From NCBI RefSeq assembly GCF_014203395.1, contig NZ_JACHIW010000002.1, positions 558,001 to 622,000 of the forward strand: a stretch of DNA of 64,000 nt, in the 5' to 3' direction. Below are positions 1-12,000 of the stretch, one piece after another. The notes beneath the pieces were generated by a model. That model was not told where the DNA came from and searched no databases. It worked only from the letters and a program-made list of their open reading frames with translations. Positions within the stretch are counted from its first letter, which is position 1. Each line of letters opens with the position of its first letter. The stretch comes from Saccharopolyspora phatthalungensis (GTDB lineage Bacteria > Actinomycetota > Actinomycetes > Mycobacteriales > Pseudonocardiaceae). Position numbers and translations under genes: made by a program.

Positions 1-3000
1 ACTCCGCCCGGATCCGGCTGATCAGGCGGGTCGCCAGCAGCGAGTGGCCGCCCAGCTCGAAGAATCCGTCCGCGATGCCGACCTCACCGGCACCCAGCAC
101 CTCGGCGAACAGCCCGCACAGGACCTCCTCGCGGTGGTTGCGCGGTGCCCGGCCGGTGCCGGAGAAGTCCGGTTCTGGTAGCGCCTTGCGGTCCAGTTTG
201 CCGTTCGGCGTCAACGGCAGTTCGTCTAGCACCACGAACGCCGAGGGCACCATGTATTCGGGCAGCCGCCGACGCGCCAACTCCCGAAGCGCGCCGATGT
301 CTGGCACCGCGCCGGGTTCCGGCACCGGGTAGGCGACGATGCGCTTGTCGGAGTCCGAACCACGCACCGCCGCCGCGACCCGTGCGACATCGGGGTGCTC
401 GGCCAGGCATGCCTCGATCTCGCCCAGTTCGATGCGGAACCCGCGCACCTTGACCTGATCGTCGGCCCGGGAGACGTATTCCAGCGTGCCGTCCTTGCGC
501 CAGCGGGCGAGGTCTCCGGTCCGGTACAGCCGCTGCCCGCGAGCGCCGAAGGGGTCCGCGATGAACCGTTCGGCGGTCAGGCCGGCTCGGTTGGCGTAAC
601 CGCGCGCGACACCGTGGCCGCCGATGTAGAGCTCGCCGAGCACGCCGACCGGGACCGGACGCAGGTTGGCGTCCAGGACGTGCACGGTGGTGTTCGAGAT
701 CGGTCGACCGATGGGCGGCGCGCCATCGACGTGGTCAATCGGTGCGGCGGCCGACCAGATCGTGGTCTCGGTCGGGCCATAGAGGTTCGTGATCTGGGCG
801 CCGAGTTCAAGCATCTGATCGGCCAGCGCCGCCGGCAGCGCCTCGCCACCGACCAGGATATGCAGGCCGCGCAGGCGCTCCGGCGCGTCGAGCACCATCG
901 CCTGCCACAGCGACGGCGTGGCCTGCGCGTGGCTGACGCCGGTCCGGTCGATCAGTGCGGCGAGGGCGCGCGGGTCGCGCACGGTGTCCTCGTCGGCGAG
1001 GACGACCGACGCCCCAACCACCAGCGGCAGGTACAACTCCAGCGCGGCGATGTCGAACGACACGGTGGTGACCGCGAGCATCCGGTCGTCGCCGGTCAGC
1101 CCGGTGTCCTCGCGCATGGACGCCAGGAAGTTGTCCAGGTTGGCCCGCGTGACCTGCACGCCCTTCGGGCGGCCCGTAGAGCCGGAGGTGTAGATCGTAT
1201 ACGCGAGGTGCTGCGGATCACCCACCACAGCAGGGTCTTCCGGGCTTTCCGCGGCGAGATCCACCGTGTCGAGGACCAGCCGCTGCGTGGCGTCCGGCGC
1301 AGGTACCTGGGTGTTCTGATCGGTCACCAGGATCGCGGGGACGGCGTCGCGCAGGATGTGCGTCAGCCGTTCCGCAGGGTGGGTCGGGTCGATCGGCAGG
1401 TACGCCGCACCGGCCTTCGCCACGGCCAGCAATGTCACCAGCAGTTCCGGCGACCGGGGCAGCGCCACCGCCACGATCGTCTCGGCGTGCGCACCGATAC
1501 CGAGCAGGTGGTTGGCCAGCCGGTTGGCGCGCTGGTCGAGCTCCCGGTAACTGAGCCGCTGCGTTGCGGTGACGAGCGCGGTCGCCTCCGGCCGTTCCTG
1601 CGCACGGGCTTGGAACAGCTGCGCGAACGTCTCGTCGGCAACGGCGCGATGCGTGTCGTTCCAGGCGAGTAGCTGCTCCTGCTCGCGGCTGAAAAGCACC
1701 TCCAGTTCGGTGATGGCGCGCTGCGGGGCCCCGATGGCTTCGCGGAGCAATTGCTGGTAGCGCTCGACGATGGCCGCCGCCGTGCTCGGGTCGAACAGGT
1801 CGGCGGCGAACTCCAGGTCGCCCTCGATGCCATCCGGGTTGCCGGTCGCGTCGAAGGTTTCCCGCAGTTCCAGCGACAGGTCCATCGTGACCGAGCCGGT
1901 GTCCAGGCCCTCCACTTCCGCGCGCAGATCCGGCATGCCGCGATCGTCGGCCCCCGAGTCGTGCACGGTCATCATGACCTGGAACAGCGGGTGGTGCGAC
2001 AACGAGCGGGCCGGGTTCAGCACCTCCACCAACCGCTCGAACGGCACATCCTGATGCGCATACGCCGCCAGGTTCGTCTCCCGCACCCGACCCAACAACT
2101 CATCGAAGGCCGGATTACCGGACAAATCGTTGCGCAGCACCAGGTTGTTCACGAAGAACCCGACCAAATCTTCCAGCGCCGCATCCGAACGACCCGCCAC
2201 CGGAGTACCGATCGGGATGTCCGTACCCGCACCCAACCGCGACAACACCGCAGCCAAACCGGCCTGCAACACCATGAACACCGTCACCCCACGAGCCGCC
2301 GCAAGCTCCACAATGGACCGATGCAGATCGGCGTCGAACCGGATGTCGACTGCGCCGCCGCGATAGGACGCGACGGTTGGGCGTGGCCGGTCGGTGGCCA
2401 GGTCGAGCCGGTCGGGGATGCCCGCCAGCCGCTCGCGCCAGAAGTCCACCTGCGCGGTGGCGAGGCTGCTCGGCTCCTCCTCGTCGCCGAGCAGTTCGCT
2501 CTGCCACACGGTGTAGTCCGCGTACTGCACCGGCAACGGCTCCCAATCCGGGAGGCCACCGCCGATGCGGGCGGAGTAGGCCGCCGCGAGATCGCGCAGC
2601 AGTGGCTCGGTCGAAGCGCCGTCGGCGGCGATGTGGTGCAGCAGCACCAGCAGCGTGTGCGTGGTGTCGTCCTCGCCGAACAACGTCGCCCGGACCGGCA
2701 GCTCGGTGCCGAGATCGAAGGAGTACCGCGCGGCCTCGACCAGATCCGCGTCCACTGCCGTCGTCGGCACCGACTCGAACGCCGGCTCGCGGTCCACGAC
2801 CACCTGGTGCGGCACGCCGTCGGTCTCGACGAAAAGAGTGCGCAGGCTGTCGTGCCTGGCCACCACGTCGGCGAACGCCAGGCGCAACTGCGCGGCGTCC
2901 ACCGAGCCGGACAGCTTCAGCACCAGCGGGATGTTGTAGGTCGGGCTCGGACCGTCGAGGCGGTAGAGGAACCACAACCGCCGCTGCGCGAACGACAGCG

Positions 3001-3039
3001 GAACCCGCTCCGGCAGCGGCATCCGGCCCAATGCCGGGC
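1..3039 (-). other. NRPS module 7: C-A-T, predicted glycine
   Basis: This is a complete C-A-T module. The C domain has [10 protein letters not shown], and the A domain has [17 protein letters not shown] and [10 protein letters not shown]. The selectivity residues read by eye are DILQLGLIWK, the established glycine code. The carrier LGGHSL sits at the left edge. Further modules or a thioesterase must lie outside the window. Confidence 0.9.
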
Positions 3040-6000
3040 GGGCGTCGCCGACGCCGGAGAGCTGGGCGGCCAACCCCGCGACGGTCGGCGATTCGAAGAC
3101 CGCCCGCACCGGAACCTCCACGCCGAAGGCGGCGCGGATGCGGCCGATAAGCCGCGTGGCGCGCAGCGAGTGGCCGCCGAAGGCGAAGAAGTTGTCGTGC
3201 AGGCCGATCTCGTCGATGCCAAGGACCTCGGCGAACAGTGCGCGCAGGGTACCTTCCTCGGGTGTGAGCTGGCGGTCCTCGTGCACCACCTCGGTCGCCA
3301 GCTCCTCGACGTGGAATTCCAGCAGTCCGTTGTTGCGCCACCGGGCGCGCTCCCCGGTCCGGAACATCCGGGAACCGGCCGTGTCGAAGGGGTTCTCGAC
3401 GCCGTCACGGAGGTCGGCGGAACTGACGTAGACCTCGCCGAAGACGCCAGGCGGCACCAGCCGGAGTTGTTCGTCGAGCACGTAAACCGCCGCCCCAGGC
3501 GCGGGTCGTTCGGCTCCCCGCTCGCCGATCGTGGCGACTCCGGTTTCCGGCCAGCCACGCCAGAATTCGACCGCAAGGGCGGGGAAGCGCTCCCGGAAGG
3601 CGGCGAGCTCAGCGGGCCCGTCCGAGCCGAAGCCGACGACCCGCGTCAGCTTCTCGGGCACGAACTCCTGCTCCAGCGCCACCCGGCACACCTGGTCGAA
3701 CAGTTCGCGGGAAAGGACCACTTCCTCGATCTCGTCCCAGTCCAGCCAGCCGAGCAGGTCCGAGGCGCTACCGGACAGGTCCTCCGGCGGCGCGACGCCA
3801 CCCTCCACAATGGAAGGTTCAACGCCCACGACCGCGATCTCGCCGGACCGCTCCGGGGCGACGACCGGGGGCAGCACGATGGCCCGGTCCTCGTCGTCGA
3901 GCAACTCGACCTCGCTCGGACGCGCATCGGGGTCGGCGACGAGCGCTTCGAGCAGCTTCCGGAAGCGCTGCGACAGCTTCTCCACGGTCGCCCGGTCGAA
4001 CAGGTCGACCGCGAACTCCAGGTCGCAGCCGACGCCGGCGGGGGCGCCGTCTGCGGTGGCGCGTTCCTGGAGGTGGAAGGTCAGGTCGAACCGGGCCGCG
4101 GACATGTCCACATCAAGGAACTCCGCCCGCAACCCCGGCATGGCGAAGCTGCTTTCGGCGTCGTTCTCGAACACCATCATCACCTGAAACAGCGGGTGAT
4201 GACCGAGCGTGCGAAGCGGGTTCAGCTCCTCCACGAGCCGTTCGAACGGCACGTCCTGGTGCGAGAACGCGGACAGGTCGGTCTCCCGGACCCGGCCGAG
4301 CAGTTCCCGGAACGTCGGGTCGCCGACCGTGTCGGTGCGCAGCACCAAGGTGTTGACGAAGAAGCCGACCAGGTCCTCCAACGCCTCGTCGGACCGCCCG
4401 GCGACCGGCGTGCCGATGGGGATGTCGGTACCCGCGCCATGCCGGGTCAGCAGCGCGGCCAGCGCCGCCTGCACGAGCATGAACAGCGTCGTGTCGGTCT
4501 TGCGCGCCAGCTCCAGCAGATCCGCGTGCAGCTCGGCCGGAATGACGAAGTTGAGCTCGTCGCCCTCGTAGGTAGCAACGGCGGGCCGGGGCCGGTCGGT
4601 GGGCAGTTCCAGATGGTCCGGCAGGTCGGCCAGCGCCTGCCGCCAGTGCGCGAGTTGCTTGGACACCAAGCTGTCCGGGTCGTCTTCGCTGCCGAACAGA
4701 TCCTGTTGCCACAGCGTGTAGTCGGCGTATTGCACCGGAAGAGGCGGAAGCTCAGGGGCGCTGCCCTGCCGCCGCGCGGCGTAGGCCCTGGACAGGTCGC
4801 GGGCGAACGGCTCCTCCGAGCCGCCGTCGGTGGCGATGTGGTGCAGCAACAGCAGCAGTACGTGCTCGCGCTCGCCGACCTGGAATAACGTGGCCCGCAA
4901 CGGGCATTCCGCGGTGAAGTCGAAGCTATGCCGCGACTCCTCGGCCAGCTTCGCGTCCAGTCCCTCGGACGCGACTTCGACGACACGCAGCCCCGGGAAG
5001 GTGTCGACCACGAGCTGGTGCGGCTCGCCGTCCACCTCGGGGAAGATCGTGCGCAGGCTCTCGTGCCGGTTGAAGACGTCCTCGATCGCCAACTCCAGAG
5101 CGACCGGGTCGAGCTCGCCGGTCAGCCGCAGGACCAGCGGCACGTTGTAGGTGGCGCTGGGCCCTTCCAACCGGGACAGGAACCACAGCCGCTGCTGCGC
5201 GAACGACAGCGGGATCCGTTCGGGGCGCGGTTTGGCGCTCAGCGGGACACGCGGCGTGGCCGCCGCCTCGTCGAGGCGTCCGACGACACCGGCCACCGTG
5301 GGCTCGGTGAACAGCGCCCGCACCGAGAGCTGCACCCCGAAGGCCGAACGGATCCGGCTGAGCAGCCGGATCGCGGACAGCGACTGGCCGCCCAGCTCGA
5401 AGAAACTCTCGTCGACCGACACCGCGCGATCCAGGCCGAGCACCTGGCCGAACAGCCCGCACAGGATCTCCTCGCGCGGCGAACGCGGCCCCTTGCGGTC
5501 CGGGCGGCGCGACAGCGCGGGCAGCGCCGCGTAGTCGGTCTCCCCCGCCGCGTCCACCGGAATCGCTTCGAGCGTAAGGTAACGCGAGGGCACCAGGTAT
5601 TCCGGCAGCGCGGCTTCGGCGTGCGCGCCGACCGCGACTGGATCGGTGGTGTAGGCGTTCACCTGCCCGTCGGCGTCGATAGTCACCGCGACCGGCGCGG
5701 CCTCGGACAGGATGCGCTCGACCTCGTCGAGGGATACATCGATCCCGCGCACCCGCACCCAGCGCCCCTTGCGAGCGACGATCTCGATGTCGTCGCCCCG
5801 GCGGCGGGCGCGATCACCGGTGGCCACCAGACCGTTCTCGCCGGCCAGGTAAAGCTCGCCGACCACGCCCGGCGGCAACGGGCGCTGCGCTTCGTCCAGC
5901 ACCAGCCGCCGGGTGCCCTCGGCCGGGAACTCCCAGGCTGCCAGGACATCCAGGTCGCCAAGGCAGCGATCCGGGTCGGCGGTGGCGCTGCGCAACAGCC

Positions 6001-9000
6001 GGAGCAGGCGTTCGCCGAAGGCGTCGATCGTGCTGCGGTCGAACAGGTCGGTCGCATACTCGATCTCGCCGACGATTCCGGCATGCGCGCCGTCTGCGGC
6101 GTAACGCTCCTGCAACCGGATGTCCATCGCGAACTTCGCCACCCCGGCGACGACGTCGTCGAGTTCCACCTCCAGCCCGGGCAGCTCGACCTCGACCTCG
6201 TCGAAGTTCTCGAAGGTCAGCATCACCTGGAACAGCGGATGGTGTGACAACGACCGGGTGGGGTTGACCGCCTCCACGATCCGCTCGAACGGCACATCCT
6301 GGTGCGCGAACGCCGCGAGGTCGGTCTCCCGGACCCGGTCCAGCAATTCGCGGAACGACGGGTCGCCGTGCGTCCGGGTCCGCATCACCAGCGTGTTGAC
6401 GAAGAACCCGAACAGGTCCTCCAGCGCCTCGTCGGTGCGACCCGCGACCGGCGTGCCGATGGGGATGTCGGTCCCCGCCCCCAGCCGGGTCAGCAACGCC
6501 GCGACACCGGCCTGGATCACCATGAATTGCGTCGTGTTCGTGCTGCGCGCCACCTCGTCGATGGCCCGGTGCAGCTCGGCGTCCAGGCGCAACGGTGCCT
6601 CGTCGCCGAGGTAGGTCGCCACCGCCGGGCGAGGGTGGTCGGTCGGCAGCTCGATCTTCTCCGGCAGGCCGCGCAGGGCCTCGGCCCAGAACGCCATCTG
6701 CCGGTTGATCGCGCTGTCCCGGTCGTCCACCTCGCCGAGCAGTTCCCGCTGCCACAGCGTGTAATCCGCGTACTGCACCGGCAGCGGCTCGAACACCGGT
6801 GCCGCGCCGCGCCTACGAGCGGCATAGGCGGTGGCGAGGTCGTTGCCCAGCAGCGATTCCGACCAGCCGTCGCTGATGATGTGGTGCATCAGGGGCAACA
6901 ACGCGTATCTGTCGCCGCCCAAGCAGAACAGCGACGCGCGGATCGGCAGCTCGGCGGTGATGTCGAAGTGGTACCTCGACGCCTCGCGCAGTGCCTCCGC
7001 CAGCTCCGCTTCGTCGATCTCGACCACTTCAAGCACCGGCCGCGCCTGCTCCGGCGCCAGTACGACCTGGTGCGGAATGCCGTTGTGCTCCGGAAAAAGC
7101 GTCCGCAGCGACTCGTGCTGCGCGACGACGTCAGCGAAGGCCGAGCGCAGGGCGGCGATGTCCAGATCGCCGGTCAGCCGCAGGACCAGCGGCACGTTGT
7201 AGGTCGCGCTGGGGCCTTCCAGCCGCGACAAGAACCACAGGCCCTCCTGCACGTACGACAGCGGCATCCGTTCCGGACGCGGCATCGGCCGCAGCGCCAC
7301 TCGCGCGCCCTCCGCGCCGTCCAGGCGCTCGGCGAGTCCCGCGACCGTTGGCGTCTCAAACAGCGCGCGCAACGGCAGCTCCGCGCCGAAGGCCGAACGG
7401 ATACGGCTGACCAGCCTGGTGACCAGCAGCGAGTGGCCGCCGAGGTCGAAGAAACTGTCGTCGATGCCGACCCCGGAGACCTCCAGCACGTCCCCGAACA
7501 GCCCGCACAGGATCTCCTCGCGCTGGTTGCGCGGGGCGCGGCCACCGGCCAGCGCGGACAGGTCCGGGGCGGGCAGCGCCTTGCGGTCCAGCTTTCCGTT
7601 GGCGGTCAACGGCAACGAGTCCAGCTGCACCACGACCGAGGGCACCATGTACTCCGGCAGCGCCGTTGCGACCCGACGCCGCACATCGCCCGGATCGATC
7701 GTTTCGGCGGAGACGACGTAGCCGACCAGGCGCTTGTCGCCGGGCTTGTCCTCCCGGACGATCACCGCGGCCTGGGCCACCGCCGGGTACGCCAGCACCT
7801 GCGCCTCGATCTCGCCCAGTTCGATCCGGAAGCCGCGGATCTTGACCTGGTCGTCGGCCCGGCCGAGGTATTCCAGCACGCCCTTGTTGTTCCACCGCAC
7901 CAGATCGCCGCTGCGGTACATCCGGGAGCCGGGTCGGCCGAACGGGTCGGCGACGAACCGGTGTGCCGATAGCCCGGCCCGGCCGAGATATCCGCGCGCC
8001 AACCCGGCACCGGACACGTACAGCTCACCGGACACTCCGGGCGGCACCGGCTGCAAAGCGTCGTTGAGCACATACAACCCGAGGTCCGGGATGCCTTCGC
8101 CGATCGGACTGCACGGGTCGGCGAGGTGCGCGGATTCCAGCGGAAAATAGGTGACGTGCACCGTCGTTTCGGTGATGCCGTACATGTTCACCAGCCGCGG
8201 CGCGTCCTCGGCGTGGCGTTCGTACCAGCCCTCCAGCTTGGCGGGTTCGAGTGCCTCGCCGCCGAAGATCACCTGCCGCAGGGCCAGCCGGTCACCCAGC
8301 TCCGGGTTTTCCCGATCGGCCTGGGCGAGCTGGTAGAACGCCGACGGGGTCTGGTTGAGGACCGTGACCCCTTCGCGGACCAGCAGTTCCAGGAACTCCT
8401 TGGGCGAGCGGCTGGTTACGTGCGGCACCACGACCAGGCAGCCGCCGTGCAGCAGCGGGCCCCACAGCTCCCACACGGAGAAATCGAAGGCATACGAATG
8501 GAACAGCGTCCACACGTCCCGTTCACCGAAGCCGAACCAGTGGTCGGTGGCGGCGAGCAGGCGATGCACGTTGCGGTGCGGCACGACCACGCCCTTCGGG
8601 CGGCCGGTCGAGCCGGAGGTGTAGATGATGTAGGCCGCGTTGTCCGGGCACACGCTCCGGATGTCGCCGAGGTCGCTCGCGTCCCGGCCGGGCAGGTCTA
8701 GGTCGTCCAGCACGAGGCGGGGCACGTCGGTGTCCAGGGTGCTCGCCGCGTCGGTGAGCAGGATCGTCGGCGCGGCGTCGGAGAGCATGAATTCGATCCG
8801 GTCCGCAGGGTAGCCGGGATCCACCGGCAGATACGTGCCGCCCGCCTTGAGAACCGCGAGCAGTGCCACGACGAGCTCGGCCGAGCGTGGCAGCGCCAGC
8901 GCGACGACGCTCTCGGCACAAACGCCGTGCTCGACAAGCACCCGCGCCAGTTGATTGGCTCGCGCGTTGACCTCGGCATAGGTCAGGCGATGGTGCTCGA

Positions 9001-12000
9001 AGACCAGCGCCGTGGCGTGCGGGGTCCGGTGCGCCTGCGCTTCGAATAGCGCCGGAATCGTGGTGGCCTCGACGTTGCTGTCCTGCGCAGCCGGCAGCAG
9101 TGCGCGGCGTTCGGTGGCCGAAAGCAGGTCGATGTCGTCGATGCGGCGCTCCGGGTCGGCCACCACCGCTGTCAGCAAGCGGACCAGCCGCTGACCCATC
9201 GCGGCCACGGTGTCGTGGTCGAACAGGTCGGTGGCGTACTCGATCAGACCGGCCATGCCCAGCGGCGTGCCGTCCTCGGCGTAGTCCTCCCGGAAGTCGA
9301 AGTCCAGGTCGAACTTCGACGATCCCGCGCCGATGTCGTGGAAGCTGGCGCGCAACCCGGGCAGGTCCAGCTCCGCCTCGGCGTTGTTCTGGAACAGCAC
9401 CATGACCTGGAACAGCGGGTGGTGCGACAACGACCGGGCCGGATTCAGCACCTCCACCAACCGCTCGAACGGCACGTCCTGGTGGGCGTAGGCGGCGAGG
9501 TCGTTCTTGCGCACCCGGCCAAGGAGTTCCCGGAACGTCGGCCGTCCCGAGGTGTCCGTGCGCAGTACCAAGGTGTTGACGAAAAAACCGACAAGCTCTT
9601 CCAGCGCCTCGTCCGAACGGCCGGCGATCACGCTGCCGAGCGGGATATCGGTGCCCGCGCCGAGCCTGGTCAGCAACGCCGACAGCCCGGCCTGCACGAC
9701 CATGAACAGCGTGGTTCCGGTCTGCCGCGCCAGTTCCACCAGGCCGCGGTGCAGGTCCGCGCCGATCTCGAATTCGACCTCGCTGCCCCGGTACGACGCG
9801 ACGGCCGGGCGCGGCCGGTCCGTCGGGAGCTCCAGCCGTTCCGGCAGCCCCGCGAGGTTTTCCGACCAGAACGCCAACTGCTGCGAAACCAGGCTCTGCG
9901 GATCGCTCTCGTCCCCGAGCAGTTCGCGCTGCCACAGCGTGTAGTCCGCATACTGCACCGGCAGCGGACGCCACTGCGGGACTTCGCCGCGCAGCCGCGC
10001 CGCGTACGCGGTTGAAAGGTCTCGGCTCAGCGGCGCATCGGACCAGCCGTCGCTGGCGATGTGGTGCAGCAGCAGGAGAAGCGCGTGTTCCTGCTCGCCG
10101 AGCGCGAATAGGCAGACTCGCAACGGGAGCTCGCTGGACAGCTCGAAGCTGTAGCGGCCGAGGTCGCGCAGGTGCTCGGCGAGTCCGGCCTCATCAGCGT
10201 CGACGAACTCGATGTCCGGAATGGACTGTTCGGCGTCCAGGACCAGCTGGTGCGGCGTGCCGTCGGTCTCCGGGTAGATCGTGCGCAGCGTCTCGTGCCG
10301 GCCGACCACGTCGGCGATCGCCGCCCGCAGCGCCTCGGTGTCGAGCGGTCCCGACAGCCGCAGCAGCAGCGGCTCGGTGTAGGTCGCGCTGTCCTGCTCC
10401 AAGCGGTGCAGGAACCACAGCCGCCACTGCGCGAAGGACAGCGGCATCGGGTCCGGCCGGGAGAACGGTTCCAGCGCCACCCGGGTGTCGTCCGCGGTGC
10501 CGAATTCCTCGACCAGGGCGGCGACCGTCGGCTTCTCGAACAGGTGCCGCAGCGAAAGCGCCACGCCGAACATCGAACGCAGCCTGCTCAGCAGCCGGAT
10601 CGCCGACAGCGAATGCCCGCCGAGCTCGAAGAAGCTGTCGTCGATGCTGACCTCGGCCACGCCCAGCACGTCGGAGTACAGCCCGCACAGAATCTCTTCC
10701 TGCGGAGTGCGCGGCGCCCGCGCCAGCTGCTGGCGTGCCACGGCGATATCCGCCGCGCCGACCGCCTGGATTCGTTCACCCTCGGCCAGCACACCGGTTC
10801 CGCCGACTCGCTGGTCCGGCTCGTCGACGATCGCGCGCAGCAGCGCGAACATCTGCGCCGAAAGCCGCTCGATGCTCGCCCGCTCGAAAAGGTCGGGCCG
10901 GAACTCGAACCGCAGGCGCACCGTCTGCCCGGGGATCACCGACAGGGTCAGCGGGTAGTGCGTGGCGTCGTGGTCTTCCAGCCCGGTGATGTCGATGCCG
11001 GGTGCCGGGGACCAGGACTGGCCGGGTTCGTGCGGGTAGTTCTCGATCACGGTGAGCGTGTCGAAGAGCTCGCCGGTGCCGAGCAGCTGCTGGATCTCGT
11101 TGAGGCCGAGGTAGTGGTGGTCCAACAGCCGGGACTGTTCGTCCTGGATACGCGCCAGCAACTCGCCCAGCGACTCCTCGGCGCGCAGCCGGATGCGCAC
11201 CGGCACGGTGTTGATGAACATGCCGATCATCGATTCGACGCCCGGCAGCTCCGACGGGCGGCCCGCGACCGTGCTGCCGAAGACCACGTCCTCGCGGTCG
11301 AGATTGCGGGCCAGCAGCAGTCCGAAACCGCCCTGGACCACGGTGTTGAGCGTCAGTCCCCGGCCACGGACCCACTGCTGGAGGCGGTCGGCGAAGTCGG
11401 CGGGCAGGTCGAGCATGACCTGTTCCGGGGTGACCACGGTGCTGCCCGCGCCACCGGCACCGAGCAGCGTCGGCGAGGCGACTCCCGCCAGCGCGTCGCG
11501 CCACGCGGCAACGCTTGCGCTCTGGTCCCGGCCCGCCAGCCAGGCCAGGTAGTCACGGTAGGGGGTGACCCGTGGCAGCTCCCCGCCCGCGCTGCGGTAG
11601 ATCGCGAACAACTCGTCGAGCAGGGACTGCATCGACCAGCCGTCGAACAGGATGTGGTGATTGGTAACCACAAGCCGGTGTTCCCGCGCGCTCAGGCGCA
11701 GGAGGGTGAAGCGCAGCAGCGGCGGCCTGGTCAGATCGAACCGTCGGGTCCGGTCGGCGGCGGTCAGGTCGGCGACCGCCGCGAGCTGATCGTCCATATC
11801 GGACAGATCGACCTCATGCCAGGGAAGTTCGACCTCATCCGGTACGACTTGCACCGCACGCGGCAGGCCCGAATAGCGGAACCCGGCGCGCAGATTGTCG
11901 TGCCTGCGCAGCAGCCCGGCCACAGCCTCGCGCAGCGCCGCCGCGTCGAGTTCGCCGTCGACCCGGAAGACCTCTTGCACCGCGTACACATCCGGTGCCT

